DNA of 64,000 nucleotides from CAYVVT01 sp964454335 (lineage in GTDB: Bacteria; Fidelibacterota; UBA8477; JABMPR01): positions 1-64,000 of the forward strand of contig CAYVVT010000001.1 of the NCBI GenBank assembly GCA_964454335.1, given 5' to 3'. This document shows, in pieces, positions 43,482 through 53,393 of this stretch (positions within the stretch are counted from its first letter, which is position 1; each line of letters starts with the position of its first letter). The notes below the pieces were generated by a model. That model saw only the letters and a list, made by a program, of their open reading frames with translations, was not told where the DNA came from and searched no databases. Made by a program: the position numbers and the translations under genes.

Positions 43482-45199
43482 CAGGCGGATTCGTCTCCGG
43501 CTTTCTCGTAGAAGGAATAGGCAGCAGGATAATTGATCTTAACCCCGAACTTCTTCTTCAGTTCACCCATGAGCTCAGCCACCCGCGCTTCACGCAGATC
43601 GCTGTTGATGGCGGTACGGATACGACCACGAACTTTTTCAAATGACTTGGGACCAGCCTCGACCTTCTTCTCAAGCTTGATTATGGAGTAGCCATTACCC
43701 AGCGGTAGCGGACCCGCGATTTCACCGATCTCCAGATTGAAGGCAGCTTTACCCATCTCACCATAGCGGCCCCGCTGGAAGGCCGGCAGTTCACCGCGTT
43801 TGTCCTTGGTTGATTTACGCTCGGTATAGCGACCGGCCAGCTGGTCGAAGTTCTCACCGGCATCGATACGCTTGCGCAGATCCTCAGCCAAGGCCTGATC
43901 CTTCACAAAGATCTCCCGTACCTGGACCTTTTCCTCGTCCATGTACTTCTCTTCTTTGTGCTTCTCATAATAACCCTTCAGGTCGTCCTCGGTGGGATCC
44001 AGTTTGTCGTTCACCTCAGACTTCATATAGGCATCATAAACATACTTGTCTTCCAGTTCGCGCATACGCTCCTGGAAAGCCGTCTCGGTGACATAGCCCT
44101 CTTCACGGCCATACTGCAGGATCAAGTACTGGGTGACGATATTCTCGATAATGCTGCGCAGCTGATTTTCGTTCTTGAAGGCCGGACGCTGTGAAGGATC
44201 CATATCGCCGACCTCTTCGATAAGCCACTCGGAACCATGGTTACCGCCTTCAAGACGGAACAGCGGCTTGCTGTATTTCAGCTTGGTGAGCACCTCGTCG
44301 ATGGGACCGTTCTTGTTTGGTGAATCTTTCCAGATCCGCAGGAATTCATCCATATTCGTATTGTTGAAGGAAAAGGCCCCGATGTTCTTGCGTTCTTCCA
44401 GGAACAGGTTGGCGGCATCACGCAGCTCTTCTGTCTTGGCACGGCGCAGGTCGCGTTTCAGCGTTTCCTTTGCTTCCTCAAAGGTTCCGAGACCGCGGTC
44501 ACGACGACCCTCAAGTTTTATGATGTGAAAACCAAACTGTGTTTCCACTACATCCGATATCTGTCCCACATCCAGGGCGAAAGCTGTTTTCTGGAAAGCG
44601 TCCACCATCTGACCCCAGCCAAACCAGCCAAGGTCACCGCCGTTGTTCTTCCCGCTGGGATCGTCGGTGAACTCATTGGCCAGATCTTCAAACTTCTCAC
44701 CGGCATCCAGCCTGCTCTTGATCTGACCCGTAAGGGCTAAGGCCTCCTGACGATCACGACTGGCGGTAGCGCGTGGCAGCCCTTCGTATCCCAGAAGGAC
44801 ATGGCGGGCATGGATCTCTTCCTTGGCGGTCTCATAGTGTTCACGCAGAAATTCGTCATGCATCACGGCATCCAGGATTGCACGGTCATAGACATACTGG
44901 AGCAAGAAGCGACGTTCTGCCAACTTCATCTTGGTTTTGACGTCTTCCGTGTTGGCCATTCCCATTTCCCGGGCCTCCAGGGCGAATACGTGCTTGCGCA
45001 CGAAATCATCAACCTTATCAGCGATATAGTCCCGGTCCTTGTCGGCGAAACGCTGCACTGAATATTCAGCCGTGAAACTTTCAAGCGGAATCAACTCTCC
45101 CTCAACTACCGCAAGGGTGTCATTATCCAGCGATGAACAGGTGATCATCAGGCCAGCCAGGGCGGCAATGAACAGCAAGGTTACCAGCCGTGTTTTCAT
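43481..45199 (-). CDS. Lipoprotein with two parvulin PPIase domains (PpiD/PrsA-like)
   Basis: The product is 572 aa from ATG at 45199 with GGAG 6 nt upstream. A lipoprotein signal (LMITCSSLD) is followed by a SurA-type N-part (VVEGELIPLESFTAEY), parvulin domain 1 (HARHVLLGYEG, NNGGDLGWFGWGQMV, QFGFHIIKLEGRRD), a helical middle, and parvulin domain 2 (KVQVREIFVKDQALAEDL, GELPAFQRGRYGEMGKAAF, YSIIKLEKK). It is probably periplasmic and lipid-anchored, folding exported proteins. It lies between mfd (64-bp gap) and the smaller parvulin gene. Confidence 0.88.
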   Translation of the reverse strand: MKTRLVTLLFIAALAGLMITCSSLDNDTLAVVEGELIPLESFTAEYSVQRFADKDRDYIADKVDDFVRKHVFALEAREMGMANTEDVKTKMKLAERRFLLQYVYDRAILDAVMHDEFLREHYETAKEEIHARHVLLGYEGLPRATASRDRQEALALTGQIKSRLDAGEKFEDLANEFTDDPSGKNNGGDLGWFGWGQMVDAFQKTAFALDVGQISDVVETQFGFHIIKLEGRRDRGLGTFEEAKETLKRDLRRAKTEELRDAANLFLEERKNIGAFSFNNTNMDEFLRIWKDSPNKNGPIDEVLTKLKYSKPLFRLEGGNHGSEWLIEEVGDMDPSQRPAFKNENQLRSIIENIVTQYLILQYGREEGYVTETAFQERMRELEDKYVYDAYMKSEVNDKLDPTEDDLKGYYEKHKEEKYMDEEKVQVREIFVKDQALAEDLRKRIDAGENFDQLAGRYTERKSTKDKRGELPAFQRGRYGEMGKAAFNLEIGEIAGPLPLGNGYSIIKLEKKVEAGPKSFEKVRGRIRTAINSDLREARVAELMGELKKKFGVKINYPAAYSFYEKAGDESA

Positions 45200-45263
45200 T
45201 CTTCTTAACTCCGTGTTTTTTAACAGTTTAGACATATTCATATCAGCCGGTGAATTTAGATGT

Positions 45264-48200
45264 TCACGTCATGCATTCCAAGAATATTTTAAGCTTCTCC
45301 AGGGGCCTTTCATTGTTGCCGTGATCAAGGATGAAGGTGAGTGTCTGGTTGTTCATTATCTGCACCTTCTGGCCACTTGATTCAATTGCCGTTGCCAGGG
45401 CTTTTATGACTGCAGCGCCAGCTTGTTCCACATGATCTCGATGAAAATCACCCTGGCTCGATTTACCCTTCAGGGAAATGCTGCGAACAGCCAGTCGCTG
45501 GCCCAGCAGGGATACGGATGCACCCAGGAGCAGGTTGACCACCGGGACCGGTAATCGACCGAAGCGTTCCCGCATTTCGGCTGCCAGGTCATCCACCCCT
45601 TCCGGGTTCTCGGTCTCAGCCAGACGACGATAGAAGGAGAGCCGCTCTGCGGCGTCATCAATATAGCTGCGGGGGATCTGGGCCAGCACATCCAGCGCCA
45701 GGTCAGGCTTGGGATAGATGGGTTTCTGATCTCCGCGTCGTTCTTTCAGGCGCTCAAGGGTTTCCTTCAGGATACGTGTGTACAGGTGATAGCCAATATT
45801 GACGATATGTCCGCTTTGTTCAGTACCGAAGATGTTACCTGATCCCCGGATCTCCAGATCACGCATGGCGATCTCATAGCCGCCGCCATAATGCGCATGC
45901 CGTTCCAGCGCGTTGAGCCGCTTGATGGCATTCATCGAGAGCTTGCGAAAACCAGGAGCAAGGAAATAAGCCCAGGCCTTCCGATTAGATCGGCCCACAC
46001 GGCCACGCAGCTGGTAGAGCTGTGACAGGCCCATGGCGTCGGCACGGTTCACGATGATGGTGTTGGCGTTTGGAATATCCAATCCGGATTCCACGATGGT
46101 GGTGGACAAAAGTACATCAAACGCATTGTGAAAGAATCCCAGCATGACCTTCTCAAGTTCTGCAGCCTTCATCTGACCGTGACCCAGCCCGAAGCGGATC
46201 TCGGGAAGCATGTGCTTCAGGCGCTCCAACATGATACCAATGGACTCCACGCGGTTGTGGACGAAGAACACCTGACCGCCGCGATCCACCTCACGCAACA
46301 CGGCCTCGCGGATCACCCTGTCACTGAACTCGGTTACCACCGTCTCGATAGGCTGTCTTTCACGGGGGGGTGTTTTCAGCATGGAAAGATCACGGGCGCC
46401 CATGAGCGACATCTGCAGGGTGCGGGGGATGGGTGTTGCGGTCATGGCCAGACAGTCCACCGAATGCTTGAGTTCCTTGATGCGTTCCTTGTGCTTGACC
46501 CCGAAGCGATGCTCTTCGTCAATGACCAGCAACCCGAGACGCTTGAATTGCACATCCCTGGAGAGCAAGCGGTGGGTTCCGATGAGGATGTCAACCTCGC
46601 CCCCGGCGACACGCTCGAGGGTCTTTCTGATCTGGCTGCTGTTCTTGAAACGGGAAACCACGTCCACAGTCACAGGGAGGCCTTCGAGTCGCTCCGCGAA
46701 GGTCTCGAAATGCTGCTGGGCCAGGATGGTTGTAGGCACCAGGACACCAACCTGCCGGGAATCATTCACCGCCTTGAAAGCCGCCCTGATGGCCACTTCC
46801 GTCTTGCCAAAACCGACATCCCCGCAAAGCAGGCGGTCCATGACACGCTGGGTCTCCATATCAGCTTTAATATCCGCAACCGCTGAAAGCTGGTCGGTGG
46901 TCTCATCGTAGATAAAGGCTGCTTCCATCCGTCGTTGAAGGTCACCATCTGGACTGAAGCCGTTGCCTTCCACGGAGAACCGGTGGGCATAGAGTTCCAT
47001 GAGTTCGTGAGCATAATTATCTACAGCCTTGCGGGTGCGCAGCTTGACCTGTTCCCACTCGGTGGTACGCAAGCGGGTGAGTTTGGGTGGTATCTCGACA
47101 CTGGATTCATATTTGTGGACCCGGTCCATCTTATCTACCGGAACATAGATGCGATCCTGGTTCTGATACTCCAGAGCAAGGACCTCTCGTTGAACACCCG
47201 CCACAGGGATGAGATCGACACCCAGGTATTTGCCAATGCCGTAATCAAGATGAACAACGAAGTCATTCTCTTCGAAGCCGGCGACAGTGGTCACCGGTTT
47301 TGTGGGGAAGAGGCGCGGAACCAGGTTTCTGCGGCGTGTTCGGCCGAAGACCTGATGGTCTGTCAGAACGGCCAGGCGATGACTGTGGTCGATGAACCCG
47401 GAAGAAAGCGAGAGGACCAGCCCCCTGAACGCACTGTCCTCAAACAACACATTGATACGGTCACCCTGGACTGCGCTGTCGGCACAGACAAAGACCTGGT
47501 ATTGTTCTTCCTCCAGGTAGGACAGCCGGGCACGGAAAGCATCCAGGTTGCGTTGAAAATTGGGTTGTACCTCCAGCTCGAGATTAGTCCCACCTGGAAG
47601 CCTGTCCGCACGATAGTGTGTGCGCCTGCGCCAGCTGCGTGCATCAAGAGCTTTATGCATGGCGCTGTCAGCAGGGGGTGGTTTCAAGGGTTGGTATACA
47701 AATAGATCCAGCTCATCAGGCAGCAGGTCCAGGAGTCGGTCTTCACCATCCTCACCGTAGGGTGTCTGAGAGAAAACAGTGAGACGCTGCAGTGCATCTA
47801 TGGAACGTTGGCTGCCGGGATCAAACTGATTGGCCGACTCCAGGGTAGATCCCAGAAAATCAAGCCGGACCGGATGTTCTGCCTCTCCGGGAAAGAGATC
47901 CAGGACACCACCCCGCAATGCGTAGACACCGGGCTCGACCACGAAACTTTCACGCTCGAACCCGAACTCTACCAGGGACTCTTCCAGCCAGCGTAGATCG
48001 TAGTTTTCTCCCACGTTCAGGTCCACGCGGGCCAATCCCTGTTTGTTGATCCCGTCGGCAAGCTCGCGGGTGGTGGTGAGGTAAATGCCCGGCTGTCCCT
48101 GGATCAGGTTGCGCAGCGCCTGGGAGGCACGCCCGACATCAAGACCATCCGGAAGATCGCGCCCCACAAAGTAGACCAGATGGTCCGCTGTCAGGGCCAG

Positions 48201-48386
48201 CAGATCGTTCATCAGACGGTCGGCCACCTGCTTTTCAGGCAACACCACCAGACATGTGGTCCCGGGGCGGACACGGGCCAGCAGAAGGAAAGGCAGGAAG
48301 GCTGGATCAATTCCGCCCAGATCTCCCGCAAGGTGTTCGTCCGACTGCAGGCGTGTAAAAAGCTCAGGATGTTTCACGTGAAACAT
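45264..48386 (-). CDS. mfd: Transcription-repair coupling factor Mfd
   Basis: The product is 1040 aa from ATG at 48386. It has UvrB-homology modules, a CarD-like RNA-polymerase-interaction domain (VHLDYGIGKYLGVD, KMDRVHKYE) and an SF2 helicase (LLCGDVGFGKTEVAIRAAFK, VPTTILAQQHF, DEEHRFGVKHKE, TATPIPRTLQMSLMGARDLS, GRVGRSNRKAWAYF). It removes stalled RNA polymerase and recruits UvrA. Its first codons (MFHVKH) lie in a parS site, and the mnmG stop overlaps its start by about 23 bp. An upstream in-frame start at 48434 lies deeper within mnmG and is less likely. Confidence 0.95.
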   Translation of the reverse strand: MFHVKHPELFTRLQSDEHLAGDLGGIDPAFLPFLLLARVRPGTTCLVVLPEKQVADRLMNDLLALTADHLVYFVGRDLPDGLDVGRASQALRNLIQGQPGIYLTTTRELADGINKQGLARVDLNVGENYDLRWLEESLVEFGFERESFVVEPGVYALRGGVLDLFPGEAEHPVRLDFLGSTLESANQFDPGSQRSIDALQRLTVFSQTPYGEDGEDRLLDLLPDELDLFVYQPLKPPPADSAMHKALDARSWRRRTHYRADRLPGGTNLELEVQPNFQRNLDAFRARLSYLEEEQYQVFVCADSAVQGDRINVLFEDSAFRGLVLSLSSGFIDHSHRLAVLTDHQVFGRTRRRNLVPRLFPTKPVTTVAGFEENDFVVHLDYGIGKYLGVDLIPVAGVQREVLALEYQNQDRIYVPVDKMDRVHKYESSVEIPPKLTRLRTTEWEQVKLRTRKAVDNYAHELMELYAHRFSVEGNGFSPDGDLQRRMEAAFIYDETTDQLSAVADIKADMETQRVMDRLLCGDVGFGKTEVAIRAAFKAVNDSRQVGVLVPTTILAQQHFETFAERLEGLPVTVDVVSRFKNSSQIRKTLERVAGGEVDILIGTHRLLSRDVQFKRLGLLVIDEEHRFGVKHKERIKELKHSVDCLAMTATPIPRTLQMSLMGARDLSMLKTPPRERQPIETVVTEFSDRVIREAVLREVDRGGQVFFVHNRVESIGIMLERLKHMLPEIRFGLGHGQMKAAELEKVMLGFFHNAFDVLLSTTIVESGLDIPNANTIIVNRADAMGLSQLYQLRGRVGRSNRKAWAYFLAPGFRKLSMNAIKRLNALERHAHYGGGYEIAMRDLEIRGSGNIFGTEQSGHIVNIGYHLYTRILKETLERLKERRGDQKPIYPKPDLALDVLAQIPRSYIDDAAERLSFYRRLAETENPEGVDDLAAEMRERFGRLPVPVVNLLLGASVSLLGQRLAVRSISLKGKSSQGDFHRDHVEQAGAAVIKALATAIESSGQKVQIMNNQTLTFILDHGNNERPLEKLKIFLECMT

Positions 48387-50271
48387 GCTTTCTGATATGA
48401 ATGAGCAGAACCGCCACATCTGCCGGATTGACACCGCTGATACGCGATGCCTGGCCCAGGGTCTCTGGTCTTACACGGTCAAGCTTTTGACGAGCCTCCG
48501 TGGAGACCGCCTGAATACCGAGATAGTTCAGATCCTCAGGAATGAGCAGGTCCTGATAGCGCTGCAGGCGTTCTACCTGTTCCAGCTCTCGTTTGATATA
48601 GCCGGCATAGCGCACGTCGGTTCCAATTATTTCGAGGACCCGACCAGGCTGGTTCCGGATCCACGCAGGAAAGTGATCCACTAAATCCCTGATGTCGATT
48701 CCCGGTCGCCGCAGCAGGCTGGCCAGGGAAAGGCTCTCAGCGCTGCGGGAAAAACCTTTTTTCTCAAGCAGGGGATTGACGACACCCGCCTTGAGATAGC
48801 TTTTTTCGATGTGCGTTTTTGCTTTTTCCACCAGACCGCCCTCCTCGCGCACAAGCGCATAATGTTCTGGGGGCAGCAAACCCACCCGCTCTGCGTGATC
48901 CAGGAGTCTGATGTGCGCATTGTCATGCCGCAGCAGCAGACGGCGTTCCGCCCGGGAGGTGAACATGCGATAGGGCTCGTCCGTGTCCTTGGTAATGAGA
49001 TCGTCGATGAGCACCCCCATGTAGGCCTCGTGACGCAACAGGACGACGGCATCCTCACCGCGGATCTTCCTGGTGGCATTAATACCGGCAATCAGGCCCT
49101 GGGCGGCAGCCTCCTCATAGCCGGAGGTGCCATTGATCTGCCCGGCAAAATAGAGGCCCTCCAGGCGCTTGGTCTCCAGGCTGGCTTTCAGCTGTGATGG
49201 CGGGAAGAAATCGTATTCAACAGCATAGCCGGGACGGATAAACTCCACCGAAGACAGGCCCGGAACGGTCCTGAGGGCGTTCAACTGAACGTCTTCAGGC
49301 AGGGACGAGGAAAAACCGTTCACATAGATCTGATCAGCGTCAACCCACTCCGGCTCCAGGAAAAGCTGATGGCTGGACTTGTCCGCAAAGCGCACGATCT
49401 TGTCCTCGATAGAAGGACAATAGCGGGGCCCAACCCCCTGGATGATGCCGGTAAAAAGCGGCGATCGATGGAGAGAAGCCTGGATAAGCTCGTGGGTCTG
49501 CTGGTTGGTATGAGTGATATAGCATGGAATGTCCGGGGGATCAAAGGAGCTGGTGCGAAATGAGAATGGTTCCGGTTCGTGGTCTCCATTCTGAACCGTG
49601 GTGGCGCTGAAATCGATACTGCTGCGTTTTACCCGGGGCGGTGTACCGGTTTTCAGTCTGCCGGTGCGAAAACCCAGGTCGACCAAAGACTCGGTAATAC
49701 CCACGCTGGCCGATTCGCCGATCCTGCCGGCGGTAAATTGCTGGTCGCCGATATGGATGAGACCGTTGAGGAATGTCCCGTTGGTGAGGATCAGTGCCTG
49801 ACAGGCAAAGACGGCCCCCGATCTAGTTCGCAGGCCACCGACCCGGTCACTATCAGAATGTGCGAACACCTCGATGGCTTCATCCTCCAGAAGCTCCAGG
49901 CCGGCCTGCTGTACACACATATCGTGCATGTACCGGCTGTAGGCATGTTTGTCAGCCTGGGCCCGGGGTGACCACACCGCCCGACCTTTGGAGCGGTTGA
50001 GCATCTTGAATTGTATCCCGGTGGCATCGATAGCTCGCGCCATTTCACCGCCCAGCACGTCGATCTCTCTCACCAGGTGACCCTTGGCGAGTCCGCCAAT
50101 GGCAGGATTACAGGACATGCGGCCCAGGGCATCGATCTTCATGGTCACCAGCAGGGTTTCCAGGCCCAAACGGCTTGTAGCCAGGGCTGCTTCAATACCC
50201 GCGTGACCGCCACCCACAACGATGACGTCGTAGGTTTCGCCTACGCTATATGTTTCACGTGAAACAGGCAT
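48364..50271 (-). CDS. mnmG: tRNA uridine-5-carboxymethylaminomethyl modification enzyme MnmG
   Basis: The product is 635 aa. It has an FAD-binding start (VIVVGGGHAGIEAALATSRLG), CNPAIGGLAKGHLVREID, the RTGRLKTGTPPRV motif and the GTSGYEEAAAQGLIAGINA segment. With MnmE it modifies the wobble uridine of several tRNAs. Both termini contain the residues VSRET (N-terminal MPVSRETY and C-terminal HVSRETS), each encoded by a parS site. The start overlaps the mnmE stop by one base. It is followed by mfd, not by rsmG-parA-parB. Confidence 0.96.
   Translation of the reverse strand: MPVSRETYSVGETYDVIVVGGGHAGIEAALATSRLGLETLLVTMKIDALGRMSCNPAIGGLAKGHLVREIDVLGGEMARAIDATGIQFKMLNRSKGRAVWSPRAQADKHAYSRYMHDMCVQQAGLELLEDEAIEVFAHSDSDRVGGLRTRSGAVFACQALILTNGTFLNGLIHIGDQQFTAGRIGESASVGITESLVDLGFRTGRLKTGTPPRVKRSSIDFSATTVQNGDHEPEPFSFRTSSFDPPDIPCYITHTNQQTHELIQASLHRSPLFTGIIQGVGPRYCPSIEDKIVRFADKSSHQLFLEPEWVDADQIYVNGFSSSLPEDVQLNALRTVPGLSSVEFIRPGYAVEYDFFPPSQLKASLETKRLEGLYFAGQINGTSGYEEAAAQGLIAGINATRKIRGEDAVVLLRHEAYMGVLIDDLITKDTDEPYRMFTSRAERRLLLRHDNAHIRLLDHAERVGLLPPEHYALVREEGGLVEKAKTHIEKSYLKAGVVNPLLEKKGFSRSAESLSLASLLRRPGIDIRDLVDHFPAWIRNQPGRVLEIIGTDVRYAGYIKRELEQVERLQRYQDLLIPEDLNYLGIQAVSTEARQKLDRVRPETLGQASRISGVNPADVAVLLIHIRKHVSRETS
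48370..48385. promoter_or_regulatory. parS centromere-like site (mfd start/mnmG end)
   Basis: TGTTTCACGTGAAACA is a perfect 16-bp parS palindrome, the binding site of chromosomal ParB. It overlaps two genes in different frames: the end of mnmG and the first codons of mfd. parA and parB are not in the window. Confidence 0.93.
50251..50266. promoter_or_regulatory. parS centromere-like site (mnmG start)
   Basis: A second perfect copy of TGTTTCACGTGAAACA lies within codons 2-7 of mnmG, 1,881 bp from the first. Both lie within about 6 kb of the proposed origin, as expected for parS. Confidence 0.93.
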
Positions 50272-51611
50272 TATTTACCGATACAGAATCCGTTGAAGAT
50301 CTGGTCCAGGATCTCATCGGGTGTGGTCTCGCCGGTGATCTCACCAAGAATATGCAGGGCTTCACGCAGATCAGCGGCAAGATACTCAGGGCCAACCGCG
50401 TCAGTGATGGCAGTGCGACACTGTTTCAACTGGCCCAGGAAGCGCTCCAGAACGTTGACATGACGACGGGTGGTAATGATCACACCTTCGCTGTTCCTGG
50501 CGGCGATCTCTGCGATCCTGGCAGCCAGTGCTTCCTGCAGGTGCCCCAGCCCGGTACCATCAAGCCCGGAGACAGCGATCTGCCCTGCAGGCCTGGTATC
50601 CGGGCTCAGGTCTGCCTTGCTGAATACGGCAATACAGGGTGTTTCCGCTGGGATCTCCGTGTTTTCAGGTTCCGTATCCGGAGAGTGGACCTGGATGACG
50701 ATATCGGCCCGGGCAATCTCGTCAAGGGAGCGGCTTACACCGCTTTGTTCGACGTTGTCCCCAGCTTCACGGATCCCGGCGGTATCAACCAGGACGGCCG
50801 TGTGATCACCAATGAGCTTACTGGCTTCGATGGTGTCCCGGGTGGTTCCCGGCTTTTCGGTGACAATGGCCCGGTCCATACCCACCAGGGCGTTGAACAG
50901 GGTCGACTTGCCCGCATTTGGAGGTCCGATTATGGGGATTCGAAAGCCCTCATGGAGATGCTTTCCATAGAAATAGCTGTCCAGTAGAAGCTGAACCCGC
51001 TCATGAAGCTCCTCCAGGCCTGGTAAATAGCTTTCCAGGGCCACGAGTTCAATCTCCTGATCGGAAAAGTCCAGCTCAGCTTCGATATGTGTGATCATCT
51101 CCATCAGGGTTTCATGGAAGCCTGAAAAAGCGGACTCCAGTCGGCCATGGAGCTGATGTTGAGCATTTCGGTGTGAGGCCGCATCCCGGGCATGGATGAG
51201 ATCCGCCACGGCCTCGGCCCGGGTGAGGTCCAGCCTGCCATTGAGAAAGGCGCGCAGTGTGAATTCTCCGGCGTCGGCAAAACGCACACCCTTTTCCTTG
51301 ACCAGGACCTCCAGCAGGCGGTTCTGCAGATATTCGCCGCCATGGATGGAGATCTCCACCACATCCTCGCCGGTAGCGGAATGCGGCGCCTTGAAATAGG
51401 TGAGGATACAGTCGTCAAAAACGGAATCGGCCAGCACGGGGTGGTCAAGCCGGCCGTATGTAGCCTGCCGCGGGGTCAAGGCCCCGGTCTGGTCAAAGTA
51501 TGGCTTTATTGCCGCAAGCGCCCGGGGACCGGAAAGCCGTAGAACGGCCAGCCCACCGGTACCTGGCGGCGTGGAGATCGCAACGATGGTATCGTCGTGG
51601 GAAACCCGCAG
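50271..51611 (-). CDS. mnmE: tRNA modification GTPase MnmE, probable CTG start
   Basis: The product is 446 aa if started at CTG 51611. The conserved N-terminal motif (DDTIVAISTPPGTGGLAVLR) lies upstream of the first in-frame ATG/GTG/TTG (TTG at 51479), and no standard start exists between that motif and the preceding in-frame stop. AAGGAG lies upstream of the CTG at about 12-nt spacing. GTPase motifs GPPNAGKST, GTTRDTIEA and DTAGIRE and the terminal FCIGK complete the protein. It partners with MnmG; the gene overlaps mnmG by one base and follows yidC. Confidence 0.9.
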   Translation of the reverse strand: MRVSHDDTIVAISTPPGTGGLAVLRLSGPRALAAIKPYFDQTGALTPRQATYGRLDHPVLADSVFDDCILTYFKAPHSATGEDVVEISIHGGEYLQNRLLEVLVKEKGVRFADAGEFTLRAFLNGRLDLTRAEAVADLIHARDAASHRNAQHQLHGRLESAFSGFHETLMEMITHIEAELDFSDQEIELVALESYLPGLEELHERVQLLLDSYFYGKHLHEGFRIPIIGPPNAGKSTLFNALVGMDRAIVTEKPGTTRDTIEASKLIGDHTAVLVDTAGIREAGDNVEQSGVSRSLDEIARADIVIQVHSPDTEPENTEIPAETPCIAVFSKADLSPDTRPAGQIAVSGLDGTGLGHLQEALAARIAEIAARNSEGVIITTRRHVNVLERFLGQLKQCRTAITDAVGPEYLAADLREALHILGEITGETTPDEILDQIFNGFCIGK

Positions 51612-51630
51612 GAATAGCCCTTTCTCCTTG

Positions 51631-53379
51631 CTACGCCTTGCCTTTGGCCTTCTTTGCCGGTACAGGCACCTTCTCTTCTGGTGTCTTATGCGGCAACAGT
51701 TTCTGCTGTGCGATGGACATGACGTTGAAGAGCGTGTAATAAAGGTTCAGCCCTGAAGGAAAACGGTAGAAAATGAACAGGAACATTACCGTCATGATAT
51801 AAGGCATGTTCTTCATCTGTGGGTTGGTTGCTGCTCCGGAAGGCGTCATAAGCTTCTGCTGCAGGATCATCGTGGCTGACATGATCAAGGGAAGCGGGTT
51901 GATGGGCAGGCCGCCGATCATGGCCACCGTATCCGGTAGTGAAAGATCTGCGATCCACCATTCAAGACCACCAAATGCAGCGCCGCGTAACTCAATGGTG
52001 GTGCGGAACAGGTTGAACATGGCGATAAGAATGGGCATCTGTACCAGCAAGGGCCAGCAGCCACCCATGGGATTGACCCCCATTTCCTTGTATAGCTTCA
52101 TTTGCTCCTGCTGAAGCTTCTGGGCATCGCCCTTGTATTTTTCATTCAGCTCGGCTATGGCCGGCTGGGCCTGTTGCATCTTCTGGGTAGAGGCCAACTG
52201 TCTGCGGGTCAGCGGGGAAGTAAGCAACTTCACCAGAACGCTGAAAATGATCAGGACGATACCATAGTTCGGAATATAGGAGTACAGCCACTTAAACAGG
52301 CGCAGGGACCATTTACCGATGAATCCGAACCAGCCCCAGTTCATCATGTCCTCGTAATGTCGCTCGTATCCCAGGAGAATGTCATAGTCAAGCGGACCCA
52401 GGTAAACGGTGTAGTTGGAGCTGGACACCGCGGCGCGGCGGTCAAAGGCGTCCCGAACATCAAAGGAGAGCAGTTTCGGACCAGTATCACCATTGGCGTG
52501 GTGCCTTGTCTGGCGGAATTCGGAAACCGGGCTGTCCGGGGTCATGAGCACGGTGAAATACTTGGATCGAACCCCCACCCAGCGCGTCAGGCCGGTGGTG
52601 ATCTCGGTTTTTGCTTCTTTTTTCGCCTCGTAATCAGAGGGTTTGGTGTCATCGCCCAGAAGGGCATAGAGCTTGGTGTAAAGCAGGTCATCCTTGAGGT
52701 TCGGCTCGGTGGTGGCGATACCACCCCGCCAGGAGGTGGCGAAATAGCGCCCGGCATTGACAGCATCAAGGCCCACCAGCTCCTGGGTCAGGTCGAAATG
52801 GAAGCTGTCAGCGTAGAAGGTGAAGGTCCGCTTGATATAGCTGTCACCATCCAGGGGCAGCGTGAATGACAGGGAGCGTGCTTCCCCGTATACGGCCAGC
52901 TTCAAGTCCCGGCCCTCCCCCAGAGAGCATTCCGAGGGCAGGTCAGCGGTGGAGAAATTCTCTACGTCAAAACCGATGAACTGGTTTGACAGCACACCCC
53001 TGACGCCATTCTGGATCAGCTGAACCCGTGAGCTGTCCTTGGTCAGGTAGGTGTTGAGATAGGCCTTCTCAATAGTGCCGCCACCCAGGGATGAAAGCTG
53101 CAGCTCGAACAGTGGCGTGCTCACCGTCACCCAGGATTCTGCAATATCGATGCTGTCCAGCTGGATGGGCGGCTTCTCCGGGGTCGTAAACTCTTCTTCG
53201 ACGATGGTTTCGGTCTCAATACTGTCGGAGGGGGTTGCAAAGGATCCCTCGATGGCCGGCCGAGGTTCTTCTTTCCCGGCGTTGGGATTCATCATGCGCT
53301 GATAGGGCTCGGAAAAGAAGACCAGCAGGATCACGGCCATCAGTACAATTGCGAACAAGGTGCGTTTTTGGTCAGACAT
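51631..53379 (-). CDS. yidC: Membrane protein insertase YidC
   Basis: The product is 582 aa: an N-terminal membrane helix (residues about 7-24), a long periplasmic beta-domain (FELQLSSLGGGTIEKAYL) and the C-terminal 60-kDa IMP domain with five membrane segments (YGIVLIIFSVLVKLLTSPLT, MGVNPMGGCWPLLVQMPIL). It inserts proteins into the inner membrane. The C-terminus is short and basic. 14 bp follow yidD. Confidence 0.96.
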   Translation of the reverse strand: MSDQKRTLFAIVLMAVILLVFFSEPYQRMMNPNAGKEEPRPAIEGSFATPSDSIETETIVEEEFTTPEKPPIQLDSIDIAESWVTVSTPLFELQLSSLGGGTIEKAYLNTYLTKDSSRVQLIQNGVRGVLSNQFIGFDVENFSTADLPSECSLGEGRDLKLAVYGEARSLSFTLPLDGDSYIKRTFTFYADSFHFDLTQELVGLDAVNAGRYFATSWRGGIATTEPNLKDDLLYTKLYALLGDDTKPSDYEAKKEAKTEITTGLTRWVGVRSKYFTVLMTPDSPVSEFRQTRHHANGDTGPKLLSFDVRDAFDRRAAVSSSNYTVYLGPLDYDILLGYERHYEDMMNWGWFGFIGKWSLRLFKWLYSYIPNYGIVLIIFSVLVKLLTSPLTRRQLASTQKMQQAQPAIAELNEKYKGDAQKLQQEQMKLYKEMGVNPMGGCWPLLVQMPILIAMFNLFRTTIELRGAAFGGLEWWIADLSLPDTVAMIGGLPINPLPLIMSATMILQQKLMTPSGAATNPQMKNMPYIMTVMFLFIFYRFPSGLNLYYTLFNVMSIAQQKLLPHKTPEEKVPVPAKKAKGKA

Positions 53380-53393
53380 TCAGGTCCAGACTC

